Shown here: one piece after another, positions 23,861-33,197 of the stretch
Layout of the letters: every line of letters begins with the position of its first letter
Position numbering within the stretch: the first letter of the stretch is position 1
Source of the DNA: Burkholderia dolosa
Lineage (GTDB): Bacteria; Pseudomonadota; Gammaproteobacteria; Burkholderiales; Burkholderiaceae
DNA: 64,000 bases
Direction: 5' to 3'
NCBI RefSeq assembly: GCF_902499135.1
Contig: NZ_CABVPR010000006.1
Location: forward strand, 62,001-126,000
Translations under genes and position numbers: made by a program
Notes under the pieces: generated by a model
Told to the model about the DNA's origin: nothing
What the model saw: the letters and a program-made list of their open reading frames with translations, nothing else
Databases searched by the model: none

Positions 23861-24439
23861 ATGAACGATAGCTCGACCGGCGGATATCTGGCGCCAGCCG
23901 TCGATGCGCCGCCGGCCGAGGACGATGCCCTCGACAACCTGGTACACGACCTGATCGCCGGCATCACGGCGCTCGCGCCGGACCTCGTGCGGCCGCGCTG
24001 GCAGCCGAAAGTACCCAAGCAACCCGAGCCGTCCGTCAACTGGTGCGCGTTCGGCTTGCAGGAGCAGGAGCCGGATGCCGGCCCGGCCATCCAGCACGAC
24101 GGCACTGGCGACGGGCACGACACGTACATCCGGCACCAGGACATCGACGTCATGTGCACGTTCTACGGGCCGCTCGCGAAAGGTTACGCGCAGCGGCTCG
24201 CCGACGGACTCGCGATCCCGCAGAACCGCGAGCAGCTCCAGCTGCAGGACATGGCGTTCGTCGGCGTCGGCCCGATTCGAGCGGCGCCCGATCTGGTCAA
24301 TCAGCAATGGGTGCGGCGCTACGACATGACCGTGACGCTGCGCCGCAAGATCACCCGGACCTACGCGGTCCTGAGCTTGAAATCTGCGGCGGTGAGCGTC
24401 AATGACGAACACGGCACCGCGTCGATTCAGGTTCCGTAA
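23861..24439 (+). CDS. Phage neck terminator protein (gp12-like)
   Basis: A 192-residue protein with VHDLIAGITALAPDLVRPRW, then VNWCAFGLQEQEPDAGPAIQ and a C-terminal VRRYDMTVTLRRKITRTYAV, the pattern of the LIC_12616/neck terminator family that caps contractile tails. Its last 13 bp overlap the end of the convergent HNH gene. Confidence 0.75.
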   Translation: MNDSSTGGYLAPAVDAPPAEDDALDNLVHDLIAGITALAPDLVRPRWQPKVPKQPEPSVNWCAFGLQEQEPDAGPAIQHDGTGDGHDTYIRHQDIDVMCTFYGPLAKGYAQRLADGLAIPQNREQLQLQDMAFVGVGPIRAAPDLVNQQWVRRYDMTVTLRRKITRTYAVLSLKSAAVSVNDEHGTASIQVP

Positions 24440-24909
24440 TTGGCGAATTGACCGTGAAGTTCGGCTGCGGCTTCTCGATAGGCCTCGAAAGCACTTTCGC
24501 GGTGCTGGAAATATCCAAGGCTTACGACTTTGCAGTTCGCATAGATGCGTGCATGCCAGAGGCCGCTCGCGCGATGGTAAGTGACTCCTTTAAAGCCGGA
24601 TGAGTTGTCGACGCGCTTCTTCGCGTTGCGCATGTTCTCGGATTGGAGACATACCCGGAGATTTGCTCGTCGGTTGTCGAGCTTATTGCCGTTGATGTGG
24701 TCGGGTACGCGAGTGTCGCCGAACCCCAGACCGGCAATCACCCGATGCATACGCTCCTTCCATCGCTTCGACGGATCGAGCGGGTGCTCTGTATTTCGAA
24801 CTGCGTAGCCATATGCATCGACGTGCCATGAGTGCCGATTCAGGGAATCGAAATCTTCGTCATCAACGAGGATTTCCTGACCTTTTTTGGTGCGGATGAT
24901 TTTGGTCAT
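24427..24909 (-). CDS. HNH-AP2 homing-type endonuclease 1 (antisense insert)
   Basis: A 160-residue leftward gene inserted between the neck terminator and sheath genes. The N-terminal half has an HNH-type motif (PDHINGNKLDNRRANLRV), and the C-terminal half an AP2 DNA-binding domain (SSGFKGVTYHRASGLWHARI). Lower GC than its neighbours suggests later arrival. It resembles the gene at 33198-33674 throughout. It would be silent in the late transcript sense and needs its own promoter. Selfish mobility is the usual role. Confidence 0.85.
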   Translation of the reverse strand: MTKIIRTKKGQEILVDDEDFDSLNRHSWHVDAYGYAVRNTEHPLDPSKRWKERMHRVIAGLGFGDTRVPDHINGNKLDNRRANLRVCLQSENMRNAKKRVDNSSGFKGVTYHRASGLWHARIYANCKVVSLGYFQHRESAFEAYREAAAELHGQFANYGT

Positions 24910-25023
24910 GTGCTCTCCGGTTGAGCCCGCTTCGGAAAGAAGAAATTTTAGGCCATCCGTGTGCATATCGTGCTCACGTTTGGATTGTGTCGGATTCAAT
25001 TTCACTACTCGTAGGGGACCAGC

Positions 25024-26499
25024 ATGTCCAACGGATTGCCGGTATCGCGCCTGATCAACGTGACGATCAACCTCGCCGCGCTCGCGGCGCAGGGCGCGAA
25101 CATGAACACCGGGCTGATTCTCGGCCCGTCGGCCGTCATCGACACGAACGAGCGCGCGCGCTCGTATGGAGACATCGACGAGGTGACGCCGGAGTTCGGC
25201 ACGAACACGCCGGAGTACTACGCCGCGGCGCTGTATTTCAACCAGGTGCCGAAGCCGCAACAACTGATGATCGGCCGGTGGGCGAAGACGGCGACGTCCG
25301 GATCGCTGCGCGGCGGCGTGCTGTCGGCTGCGCAGCAGGACATCGCGCTGTGGGATGCGATCACGGCCGGCGCGTTCAGCATCACGATCGACGGTGCGGC
25401 GAAGTCCGTGAGCGGCCTCGACTTCTCGGCGCAGACGAACCTCAACGGCGTCGCCAGCGTGATCAATGCGAAGCTGACGGGCGCGACCATTGCTTGGACC
25501 GGCTCGCAGTTCGTCGTGACGTCGAACACGACCGGCACGAACTCGAAGGTCGGCTATGCGACCGCGCCGGGCAGCGGCACGGATATTTCGGCGATGCTCG
25601 GCTTGACGAGCAACCTCGCCGGCGTGCCGGCGGACGGCATCGCGCCCGAGCAACCGGTCGACGCGGCCGCGCTGTTCTTCGACCGCTTCTCGAACAAGTT
25701 CCTCGGTTTCGATTTCGCGGATGCTTCCATCACGGACGACCAGCACATCGCGGTCGCGACGCTCACCGAGGCCGACCAGCGGCATATCTACGGCATCACG
25801 ACGCAGAACCCGCAGGTGCTCGACTCGACCGTGTCGACCGACATCGCGAGCAAGCTGAAGGCGCTGAAGCTGAAGTACACGATCGTGCAGTACTCGAGCT
25901 CGACGCCGTACGCAGTGTCGTCGCTGCTCGGACGCCTGCTGACCGTGAACTTCGACGGCAACAACACGACGATCACGCTGATGTTCAAGCAGGAGCCGAG
26001 CGTCGTCGCCGAGACGCTCACGAGCACGCAGGCGAACGCGCTGCAGTCGAAGAACTGCAACGTGTTTGTGAACTACAGCAACGACACGTCGATCATCCAG
26101 TACGGCGTGACGCCGAGCGGCATCTATGTCGATTCGGTCTATAACGCGATCTGGTTCCGCAACCGCATCGAGACGGACGTCTACAACCTGCTGTATCAGA
26201 GCCCGACGAAGATCCCGCAGACGGACGGCGGCAACGCGCAGATCGCCGCGACGATCGCGGCGGCCTGCGAGGCCGGCGTGAACAACGGGTATCTCGCGCC
26301 GGGCGTCTGGAACTCGGCCGGCTTCGGCGCGCTGAACCAAGGCGACACGCTCGCGAAGGGCTACTACGTCTACCAGCCGCCGATCGCCACGCAATCGCAG
26401 GCTGACCGCGAAGCACGCAAGTCGGTCGTATTCCAGGTCGCGGCGAAGGAAGCCGGCGCGATCCACGGCGCCGACATCCTCGTCAACGTCAACCGCTAA
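25024..26499 (+). CDS. Tail sheath protein (DUF3383)
   Basis: A 491-residue DUF3383 protein: [40 protein letters not shown], and a C-terminal [14 protein letters not shown]. It forms the contractile sheath, so the phage has a myovirus tail. Length is normal for the family. The tube gene follows. Confidence 0.92.
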   Translation: MSNGLPVSRLINVTINLAALAAQGANMNTGLILGPSAVIDTNERARSYGDIDEVTPEFGTNTPEYYAAALYFNQVPKPQQLMIGRWAKTATSGSLRGGVLSAAQQDIALWDAITAGAFSITIDGAAKSVSGLDFSAQTNLNGVASVINAKLTGATIAWTGSQFVVTSNTTGTNSKVGYATAPGSGTDISAMLGLTSNLAGVPADGIAPEQPVDAAALFFDRFSNKFLGFDFADASITDDQHIAVATLTEADQRHIYGITTQNPQVLDSTVSTDIASKLKALKLKYTIVQYSSSTPYAVSSLLGRLLTVNFDGNNTTITLMFKQEPSVVAETLTSTQANALQSKNCNVFVNYSNDTSIIQYGVTPSGIYVDSVYNAIWFRNRIETDVYNLLYQSPTKIPQTDGGNAQIAATIAAACEAGVNNGYLAPGVWNSAGFGALNQGDTLAKGYYVYQPPIATQSQADREARKSVVFQVAAKEAGAIHGADILVNVNR

Positions 26500-26514
26500 C
26501 AGGGGCATCTCAAC

Positions 26515-26955
26515 ATGGCGACTTACAGCTTTCAGGACGTCGCAGCGACGATCGTGGGCCCTGGCGGCGCATTCTCGCTCGGCTACGGCGAAGCGACCGC
26601 GGAGGAAGGCATCACGATCGCGCGCGCGGGTGACAAGAACACGATGACCGTCGGCTCGGACGGTGAGGGCATGCACAGCCTGCACGCCGACAAGTCCGGA
26701 CAGGTCACGTTGCGCTACCTGAAGACCGCGCCGATCAACGCGAAGCTGATGGCGCTGTACGACGCGCAGTCGCTCGACAGCCGCCTGTGGGGCAAGAACC
26801 TCATCGAGGTTCGGCAGACGGCGGCCGGCGACGTGACGACCGCGCGCAGCTGCGCCTTCAAGAAGGCGCCGGACCTGAAGTACGCGAAGGACGGCGACAT
26901 TGTGGAATGGCAGTTTGATTGCATCAAAATCGACAATATCTTGGGCACCTATTAA
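26515..26955 (+). CDS. Tail tube protein (DUF3277)
   Basis: A 146-residue DUF3277 protein: YSFQDVAATIVGPGGAFSLG, then GDKNTMTVGSDGEGMHSLHA and a C-terminal VEWQFDCIKIDNILGTY. It forms the inner tube under the sheath. The stop TAA overlaps the ATG of the HNH insert (TAATG). Confidence 0.92.
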   Translation: MATYSFQDVAATIVGPGGAFSLGYGEATAEEGITIARAGDKNTMTVGSDGEGMHSLHADKSGQVTLRYLKTAPINAKLMALYDAQSLDSRLWGKNLIEVRQTAAGDVTTARSCAFKKAPDLKYAKDGDIVEWQFDCIKIDNILGTY

Positions 26956-27452
26956 TGGATACATTGACTCAAGATCGACTCCATCAGGTGCTTTCATACG
27001 ATCCAGTCACCGGCGCTTTTGTTTGGCTGCAATCTACATCGAATCGAGCGCCTGCCGGGGCAATAGCAGGAACAATGCAACCGAATGGGTATTTGCGCAT
27101 CACCATTGATGGCGTTCGCATGTATGCGCACCGTCTCGCATGGCTCTATGTGTACGGGGAATGGCCATCCGGCGACATCGATCATATTGATGGTGTTCGC
27201 ACGAATAATGCGGTCAACAATCTGCGCGACGTGCCGCGCGGCGTCAACATGCAAAACCAACGGCGCGCACGATCAAACAATCGGACGTCTGGATTGCTCG
27301 GCGTCACGTGGCACGCGCGCCGACATCGATGGTGTGCACAAATTCAAGTCGATGGAAAGCGCAAGGGCATCGGGTATTTCGACGATGCCGAAACTGCTCA
27401 TCAGGCATATCTCGACGCAAAGCGCAAGCTGCATGCAGGATGCTCAATCTGA
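26955..27452 (+). CDS. HNH-AP2 homing-type endonuclease 2
   Basis: A 165-residue protein with an HNH motif (DIDHIDGVRTNNAVNNLRDV) and a C-terminal AP2 domain (SGLLGVTWHARRHRWCAQIQ). It lies in the sense direction between the tube and tail chaperone genes, starting within the tube stop (TAATG). Lower GC than its neighbours. It is only distantly similar to the other two HNH-AP2 genes here. Confidence 0.85.
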   Translation: MDTLTQDRLHQVLSYDPVTGAFVWLQSTSNRAPAGAIAGTMQPNGYLRITIDGVRMYAHRLAWLYVYGEWPSGDIDHIDGVRTNNAVNNLRDVPRGVNMQNQRRARSNNRTSGLLGVTWHARRHRWCAQIQVDGKRKGIGYFDDAETAHQAYLDAKRKLHAGCSI

Positions 27453-27460
27453 GAAATCAA

Positions 27461-28030
27461 ATGACGACTGAAATTCAACTCAACGGCGTGCGGTACGCGA
27501 TCGGCAAGCTGAGCGCGATGCAGCAGTTCCACGTGTCGCGGCGCATCGCGCCGATCATCCCGCCGATGATCCCGGTGCTGATGAAGTTCTACACCGAGCT
27601 CGAGCAGGCGGATCTCGTCCGCGATCAGGCGCGGGCGAACGCCGCGCTCGCGGCGCTGGCCGCACGTGTCGAGGGTGCGGCAGCAGACGATGCTCCGGCC
27701 GCCGCGGCGCCGGTGGCGGCGGCTGACCGATCGCGCGAGCTGCTGTCGCTCGTCGATGCGGTCGCGCCAGTGCTGCAGCCGTTCGCCGACGCACTGGCCG
27801 GCCTGAAGGACGAGGACGCGGAGTACGTCTTCGGCACGTGCCTGTCCGTCGTCGAGCGCTGGCAGGGCGCGGGTTGGGCGAAAGTGTGGTCGCCCGTGCA
27901 CAAGACCGCCATGTTCGACGACATCGGCATCGACGTGATGCTGCCGCTCGTCGTGCGCGTCGTGGTGGCGAACCTCGGCCCTTTTATCAGCGGGCTGCTT
28001 ACCAGCCAAGCGAGCCCGTCGGCGACGTAG
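27461..28030 (+). CDS. Tail assembly chaperone, short form (G-like)
   Basis: A 189-residue protein located between the tube and the tape measure, the place of lambda G. N-terminal part: EIQLNGVRYAIGKLSAMQQF, HVSRRIAPIIP; an Ala-rich linker lies around residues 70-90. The -1 slippery heptamer CCCTTTT lies at codons 173-175 (27979-27985), 15 codons before the stop. It wraps the tape measure during tail assembly. Confidence 0.85.
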   Translation: MTTEIQLNGVRYAIGKLSAMQQFHVSRRIAPIIPPMIPVLMKFYTELEQADLVRDQARANAALAALAARVEGAAADDAPAAAAPVAAADRSRELLSLVDAVAPVLQPFADALAGLKDEDAEYVFGTCLSVVERWQGAGWAKVWSPVHKTAMFDDIGIDVMLPLVVRVVVANLGPFISGLLTSQASPSAT

Positions 28031-28221
28031 GCTGGATCCGTACGCTGCCCGGCGGCGAGGACTGGCTGCTCGCGCCCGTGCACGCGCAGATGTGCAAGTA
28101 CGAGTCCCTGATCGACGGGACGCTCGGCCTTGCCGACATCGCGCTGATGAACGACTCCATTGCCGTTCGGGCAGACAACGACGCGGCGTTCCGCCGCAAG
28201 ATGGAAAGAGAAAATGGCTGA
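27461..28221 (+). CDS. Tail assembly chaperone, frameshifted long form (G-T-like)
   Basis: Reading shifts -1 at CCCTTTT (27979-27985), so translation continues from 27985 in the second frame as YQRAAYQPSEPVGDVG and then GWIRTLPGGEDWLLAPVHAQ to 28221. The fusion has 253 residues. The second frame (DUF6889-like ending: YESLIDGTLGLADIALMND) has no good start of its own. It ends 8 bp after the ATG of the tape measure gene. Position and slippery site match the conserved tail chaperone frameshift of tailed phages. Confidence 0.75.
27979..27985 (+). promoter_or_regulatory. -1 ribosomal frameshift heptamer CCCTTTT
   Basis: In the frame of the short chaperone the sequence reads GGC CCT TTT ATC, so C-CCT-TTT is an X-XXY-YYZ slippery site in the correct phase. 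A shift gives the continuous second frame through 28221. Downstream pairing (GGGCTGCTTACCAGCC) may provide a stimulatory hairpin. Confidence 0.75.
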
Positions 28222-30208
28222 TTCCGTCGTCATCCGCGAGTTCCTGGTCGCGCTCGGGTTCAAGGTCGACGAGAAGGGCCTGAAGAACTTCAAGGACGGC
28301 GTCAAGGACACGACCAAGGGCGTAAAGCGCCTGATCAAGACGATCTCCGGCGCGTCGCTGGCGGTCAGTGCCGGCGTCGCGGCCTTCGCGTCGAAGCTCG
28401 AGCGGCTGTACTTCGTCTCGCAGCGCACGGGCGCGTCGGCAGCCAACCTGCGTGGCTTCGAGTTCGCCGCGCGGAACATGGGCGTCTCGGCCGAGGCGGC
28501 CACCGGCACGATCGAGAACCTCGCGCGCTTCCTGCGCAACAACCCGGCGGGCGAAGGCTATCTTGCGACGCTCGGCGTGCAGACGCGCAGCGCGAACGGC
28601 GAGCTGCGCGACACGGTCGACATCATGTCCGACCTCGGCAAGGCGCTTGCGAGCAAGCCGACGTGGCTGTCGAGCCAGTACGGCAACATCCTGGGCATCG
28701 ACGAGAACCTGATGCTCGCGATGCGCAATGGGGACTTCGAGCGTCTGCTGAAGCAGTACCGCGAGATGTCGCAATCGACCGGCCTCGACAAGGCTGCCGA
28801 CGACTCGCACCGCTTCATGACGCAGTTGCGGGGTCTCGGCACGACGTTCGAGAACCTCGGCATCCGCGTCGAGGGCGCGATGCTGCAGAAGGTCGGGCCA
28901 CAGCTGGATCGCTTCCAGCGGTGGGTCGACGAGCATGCAGACGAGATCGCGGCCAAGATCGGCGACATCGCGAACACCCTGCTCAAGATCGCGGAGGCGG
29001 CCGGCCCACCGCTCGGGAAGCTCGTCGACACACTGCTCGAGCTCGACAAGGCGACGGGCGGCTGGTCGACGAAGATCATCCTGCTCGGTGTCGCGCTGAA
29101 GGCGATGGGCGTGTTCAAGATCGCCGGCGGTATTTGGAAGATCGTGGGCGCGCTGCGCGCGGGCGGCGCGGCGGCCAGCGGGGCAACGGGCTTGCTTTCC
29201 GCAATGGGCGTTGAGCTGGCTGCGCTCGCCTCGAGTGCGGCCGCCGTCGGCGCCGCGTTTCTGGGTTGGAAAATCGGCGACGGCGTGCGCGACCAGATCG
29301 ACGGCCTGATCACGAAGCTGTCGGGCGGGCGGTTCCGCTCTGTGTGGGACATCCTCACGCTGAAGGATCGGCGCGGTCTTGATGCGACGGGCGGCTACAC
29401 GCAGGCCGAGCTCGACAGCGTGCGCAAGGGCGGCGGCGGTGGCGCGAAGCTGGCGTCGCCGCGCAGCGCTGCTGCTGCGCCGGCGACCGCTGCGCCCGCC
29501 GCGTCGGGTGGTCTGGCCGGTGCTATGTCGCGTCTCGCGGACACGGCGTTCGGCCGTCTGATCGCGCGCGGCGAGGGCGACTACAACAGCGTCAACCGTG
29601 GCGCGCGGGGCGGCTATCGCGCCGGCACCGAAAACCTCGAGGGCATGACGCTCGCGCAGGTCATGGCCGCGCAGCGCGCCGGGCAGTTCAACGCCGCCGG
29701 CCGCTACCAGATCATCGGCAGCACGTTGGCGGAGGCCGCGCGCGCGCTGAAGCTGAACGGTGACGAGATGTTCGACCGCACGCTTCAGGATCGCATCTTC
29801 GAGCAGTACCTGGTGCGCAACAAGCGCCGCGCGATCGCCGAGTACGTTGAAGGGCGCAGCGACGACCTGCGCGGTGCGCTGCGCGCAGCGGCGCGCGAGT
29901 GGGCGAGCGTCGCGGACCCGGACACCGGCCTCAGCTACTACGCCGGCAAGGGCAACAACCGCGCGAGTATCACGGTGGCCGAAATGGAGGCCGCGCTGCG
30001 CAACACGCGCGCGATGTACCAACCGACGGCCGCACTCAGCGGGCAGCCGGCCGCGCGCGGCGGCGCGACGAAGGTCGAGCTGCACCAGTCGACGCAGATC
30101 CACGTGAACGGCGCAGGCGATCCCGCGGCGGCCGGCCGCGCGGTCGAGCGCGAGCAGCGCGCGGTGAACGCCGACATGGTGCGCAACCTACAGGGGGCGA
30201 TCGCATGA
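28214..30208 (+). CDS. Tail tape measure protein with C-terminal lysozyme-like domain
   Basis: A 664-residue protein. N-terminal part VIREFLVALGFKVDEKGLKN is a common tape measure start, then a helical region and hydrophobic segments near residues 300-360 (GVALKAMGVFKIAGGIWKIV, LAALASSAAAVGAAFLGWKI). At about residues 440-610 lies a muramidase-like domain (RLIARGEGDYNSVNRGARGG, GQFNAAGRYQIIGSTL), which could open the cell wall during DNA entry. The tail would be fairly short given the length. ATG at 28214 was chosen because it follows the chaperone frame end closely. Confidence 0.88.
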   Translation: MADSVVIREFLVALGFKVDEKGLKNFKDGVKDTTKGVKRLIKTISGASLAVSAGVAAFASKLERLYFVSQRTGASAANLRGFEFAARNMGVSAEAATGTIENLARFLRNNPAGEGYLATLGVQTRSANGELRDTVDIMSDLGKALASKPTWLSSQYGNILGIDENLMLAMRNGDFERLLKQYREMSQSTGLDKAADDSHRFMTQLRGLGTTFENLGIRVEGAMLQKVGPQLDRFQRWVDEHADEIAAKIGDIANTLLKIAEAAGPPLGKLVDTLLELDKATGGWSTKIILLGVALKAMGVFKIAGGIWKIVGALRAGGAAASGATGLLSAMGVELAALASSAAAVGAAFLGWKIGDGVRDQIDGLITKLSGGRFRSVWDILTLKDRRGLDATGGYTQAELDSVRKGGGGGAKLASPRSAAAAPATAAPAASGGLAGAMSRLADTAFGRLIARGEGDYNSVNRGARGGYRAGTENLEGMTLAQVMAAQRAGQFNAAGRYQIIGSTLAEAARALKLNGDEMFDRTLQDRIFEQYLVRNKRRAIAEYVEGRSDDLRGALRAAAREWASVADPDTGLSYYAGKGNNRASITVAEMEAALRNTRAMYQPTAALSGQPAARGGATKVELHQSTQIHVNGAGDPAAAGRAVEREQRAVNADMVRNLQGAIA

Positions 30209-30780
30209 TCCTCGACATGATCACGATCTCGCCGAAGAAGATCGGCAGCATCACGGTGCAGGTCGCGATCGAAGAGGTCTACAACGACGAGCTGACGATC
30301 ACGGAGCATCCGGTCGAGCAAGGCGCGGAGATCTCCGATCACGCGTTCAAGCGCCAGCCGGATGTCGCGATGCGATGCGGGTGGAGCAACGCCGACTACG
30401 AAGCGCTGCTCGGTGCCGCGGAGGCGACTTTCGACGGCGGCGGCCTGCCGTCTGCGCAGTACGTCAACGCGATCTACTCGCAGCTGCTCGCGCTGCAGGA
30501 AGCTCGCACGCCGCTCGACGTCACGACGAGCCGCCGCACCTACCGGAACATGCTTCTGCAGGGGCTGCGGCTCACGGTTGACGCAAAGACGTCGAGCGCG
30601 CTGATCCTTACCGCGACGCTCAAGCAGATCAAGATCGTGTCGACGCAGGTCATGAAGCTGCCGCCGCGCGAGAACCAGGCCGACCCGGCGTCCACGGCCG
30701 AAACCGGCAACGGCGGCACGAAGGCCGCCATGCCCGCGACGCCGGCGCCGGGCGGCGCGGTGCCGCCGGGGAGTATGTGA
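30205..30780 (+). CDS. Baseplate/Dit-like phage protein
   Basis: A 191-residue protein with MILDMITISPKKIGSITVQV, ITEHPVEQGAEISDHAFKRQ and YNAIYSQLL-type segments that match the N-terminal domain of Dit-like baseplate proteins; the C-terminus is Pro/Ala/Gly rich. It overlaps the tape measure gene (ATGA). It would join the tail tube to the baseplate. Confidence 0.8.
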   Translation: MILDMITISPKKIGSITVQVAIEEVYNDELTITEHPVEQGAEISDHAFKRQPDVAMRCGWSNADYEALLGAAEATFDGGGLPSAQYVNAIYSQLLALQEARTPLDVTTSRRTYRNMLLQGLRLTVDAKTSSALILTATLKQIKIVSTQVMKLPPRENQADPASTAETGNGGTKAAMPATPAPGGAVPPGSM

Positions 30781-31097
30781 TGCCGAGCTTCTTCGAGATT
30801 CCGTTTTCGCCGCGCCCCGAGCGCTTCACCGTGACGCTGAGCGGGACCGACTATCGACTGACCGTCCAGTACCGCAAAGCCGGCGGCGCGGGGTGGGTGC
30901 TCGACATCGCGGATGCCGCGGACAGCCCGCTGGTGTCCGGGATCCCGCTCGTAACCGGCGTCGACCTGCTCGGGCAGTACAAGCACTTGGGGTTCCAGGG
31001 GCGCCTGTGGGTGCAGGGCGCCGACGATCCGGACGACGTTCCGACGTTCGAGGATCTCGGCATCGGATCGCACGTTTTCTGGGTGACGGACCAATGA
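30780..31097 (+). CDS. Baseplate plug protein
   Basis: A 105-residue protein with FFEIPFSPRPERFTVTLSGT and IPLVTGVDLLGQYKHLGFQG, typical of the phage baseplate plug family. It starts in a TGATG overlap with the Dit-like gene and overlaps the next gene by 4 bp. Confidence 0.8.
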   Translation: MPSFFEIPFSPRPERFTVTLSGTDYRLTVQYRKAGGAGWVLDIADAADSPLVSGIPLVTGVDLLGQYKHLGFQGRLWVQGADDPDDVPTFEDLGIGSHVFWVTDQ

Positions 31098-32062
31098 GCG
31101 TTGAGCAGTTCGGCCGGAAGGTATCGCTGATCATCGGCTTCGACAGCGGCGAGGCGCTCGACTTGTCCGAGCTGCGGATCGTGTTCCGCGTGAAGCGCGG
31201 CGACCTGCAGACGCCGAACTCGGCGCGCATCCGGGTGTACAACGTCTCCGACACGACCGCGCGGCGCGCGCAGAAGGAATTCACCCGAGTCGTGCTGCAG
31301 GCCGGCTACGAGGGCAACTACGGGATCATCTTCGACGGCCAGATCAAGCAGGTGCGACGCGGGCGCGAGAGCCAGACCGACACGTTCCTCGACATCACGG
31401 CGGCCGACGGCGACTCGGCGTACAACTTCGCCGTGGTGAACACGACGCTCGCGGCCGGCTCGGTGGCAACGGACCACGTGTCCGTCGCGACGGCCGCCAT
31501 GAACCCGTACGGCGTGTCGCTCGGGTACATGCCGAAGGTCACGTCGAATCCGCTGCCGCGCGGCAAGGTCATGTTCGGGATGGCGCGCGACTTCCTGCGA
31601 GGGATCGCGAAAACCACGCAAACGGTCTGGAGCATTCAGGACGGGAAGGTGGTTCTGGTGCCCGAGACGGCATACATGCCCGGCGACATTCCGAAGATCA
31701 CGTCGGAGACCGGCATGGTGGGCCTGCCGCAGCAGACGCCGAACGGCATCGAGGTGAAGATGCTGCTGAACCCGAGCGTGAAGATCGGCCGGCTGATCTG
31801 GCTCGACAACGCGAGCATCCAGCAGTACGAGTACAGCCTGAACGTCGGCCAGCAGGCCGAGAATGAGCGGATCGAGATGCAGGCGAAGCTGCAGGACGAT
31901 GGCTTCTACTACGTGATGCTCGCGGAGGTGGGGGGCGACACCCGCGGCGAAGAGTGGCACACGAGCGTGACCTGTCTCGCGGCAGACGTCACGGTGCTGC
32001 CCGACTCGTTCAAGGACAAGGCGGCGGTGCCGCGCGCCGACGTGATCAAGCGGTTCGGTTAG
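31094..32062 (+). CDS. Baseplate hub protein (gp27/gpD-like)
   Basis: A 322-residue protein with beta-rich hub features: ELRIVFRVKRGDLQTPNSAR, IRVYNVSDTTARRAQ, and IFDGQIKQVRRGRESQTDTF. It resembles the hub ring proteins that hold the spike. Its stop overlaps the convergent secreted-protein gene by 4 bp. Confidence 0.8.
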   Translation: MSVEQFGRKVSLIIGFDSGEALDLSELRIVFRVKRGDLQTPNSARIRVYNVSDTTARRAQKEFTRVVLQAGYEGNYGIIFDGQIKQVRRGRESQTDTFLDITAADGDSAYNFAVVNTTLAAGSVATDHVSVATAAMNPYGVSLGYMPKVTSNPLPRGKVMFGMARDFLRGIAKTTQTVWSIQDGKVVLVPETAYMPGDIPKITSETGMVGLPQQTPNGIEVKMLLNPSVKIGRLIWLDNASIQQYEYSLNVGQQAENERIEMQAKLQDDGFYYVMLAEVGGDTRGEEWHTSVTCLAADVTVLPDSFKDKAAVPRADVIKRFG

Positions 32063-32436
32063 CGGCCGTACGTCGGCAGCGCCTTGATCGTCATCGTCGT
32101 GGTCTCGCCGGCGCGCTTCACGTCCGCGCGCGCGAGCACGTTGAGCGGCATGGACTTCATCGGCATTTGCGGCACGACGATCACGGCGTCGCCATCGATC
32201 GTTTCGCCCCAGCATCCGATATCCCACACGCCGCGGTACGACTCGTAGCGCCGCATGTTCTTCGCGTTCGCGAGCGGCAGGTCGCATTTCTTCGCCGTGT
32301 AGAGGATGGTCGGGAATTCGTTCTCAACGGTCGCGCCGACCTTCATGCCGGCGAACGGATAGACATAGGCGTCGTCAGCGACGGCGGCGAGCGGCGCGAG
32401 CAGCGCGGCGGTCAACAGCAGTTTTTTCATTTTCAT
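32059..32436 (-). CDS. Antisense small secreted protein (phage cargo)
   Basis: A 125-residue leftward gene between the hub and spike genes. The product starts MKMKKLLLTAALLAPLAAVA followed by a likely signal-peptidase site (VA-DDAYVY). The mature part has two cysteines (CDLPLA, IGCWGE) that could form a disulfide. It has no room of its own for a promoter: its ATG is 3 bp from the divergent spike ATG, and its stop overlaps the hub stop. No family is recognised. Expression in lysogens and periplasmic action are likely but unproven. Confidence 0.75.
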   Translation of the reverse strand: MKMKKLLLTAALLAPLAAVADDAYVYPFAGMKVGATVENEFPTILYTAKKCDLPLANAKNMRRYESYRGVWDIGCWGETIDGDAVIVVPQMPMKSMPLNVLARADVKRAGETTTMTIKALPTYGR

Positions 32437-32439
32437 CCC

Positions 32440-33189
32440 ATGGATCGACGTGAAAGGGTAGGCGACCCGGAGGTCGCGCTGCGTGAAGCGTTCGACGGCG
32501 TGCGCGCGGGCATCTGGACAGCGTTGCCCGGCATCATCCAGTCGTTCGAAAGCGCCGCGGACCGGCCGCCGACTTGCAGCGTTCAGCCGGCCATCAAGGC
32601 GCAGGTGCGCGGCATCGACGGCACGATCCAGAGCGTCGCGCTGCCGCTGCTGGTCGACTGCCCGGTCCAGTTCCCGGCCGGCGGAAATTGTACGCTGACG
32701 TTTCCGGTCAAGCAGGGCGACGAGTGCCTCGTCGTGTTCGCGTCGCGCTGCATCGACGCCTGGTGGCAGTCGGGCGGCGTGCAGGAACAAGCCGAGCTGC
32801 GCATGCACGACCTGTCAGACGGGTTCGCGCTGCTCGGCTTTCGATCGCGGCCGCGTGCGCTCTCCGGCGTCAGCGGCACGTCGACGCAGCTGCGAAGCGA
32901 CGACGGCGCGACGTACATCGACCTGAACCCGACGCTGCAGAAGGTCAAGATCGTCGCGCCGGGCGGCTTCGACGTCGTCGCGCCGCTGTCGACGTTCTCC
33001 GCGGCCGTCACCATCACGGGCCTGCTGACCTTCGTCGGCGGCATGGTCGGCAGCGCGGCAAGCGGTGCCGCGGCCGTGTTCAACGGCATCCTCAATGTGA
33101 TCGGCCAGATCACGGCGAACGGCAAGCGCGTCGACGACACGCACACGCATCCAGATCCGCAGGGCGGCAACACCGGCCCGGTCAACTGA
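32440..33189 (+). CDS. Membrane-puncturing spike protein (Gp138 family)
   Basis: A 249-residue protein with the Gp138 pattern: FDGVRAGIWTALPGIIQSFE, QVRGIDGTIQSVALPLLVDC, then TFPVKQGDECLVVFASRCID, and a C-terminal DDTHTHPDPQGGNTGPVN where the His-x-His apex may bind a metal. It punctures the outer membrane at the tail tip. Confidence 0.9.
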   Translation: MDRRERVGDPEVALREAFDGVRAGIWTALPGIIQSFESAADRPPTCSVQPAIKAQVRGIDGTIQSVALPLLVDCPVQFPAGGNCTLTFPVKQGDECLVVFASRCIDAWWQSGGVQEQAELRMHDLSDGFALLGFRSRPRALSGVSGTSTQLRSDDGATYIDLNPTLQKVKIVAPGGFDVVAPLSTFSAAVTITGLLTFVGGMVGSAASGAAAVFNGILNVIGQITANGKRVDDTHTHPDPQGGNTGPVN

Positions 33190-33197
33190 GAATTTCG

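Noticed and set aside
24427-26997. An 856-codon open frame on the minus strand
   Set aside because: Only its last 160 codons are a gene (HNH-AP2). The rest is the complement of the sheath and tube genes and has Arg/Val/Asp-rich shadow composition.
27401-30103. A 900-codon open frame on the minus strand
   Set aside because: It is antisense to the tail chaperone and tape measure genes in GC-rich DNA. No domain or ribosome site is visible.
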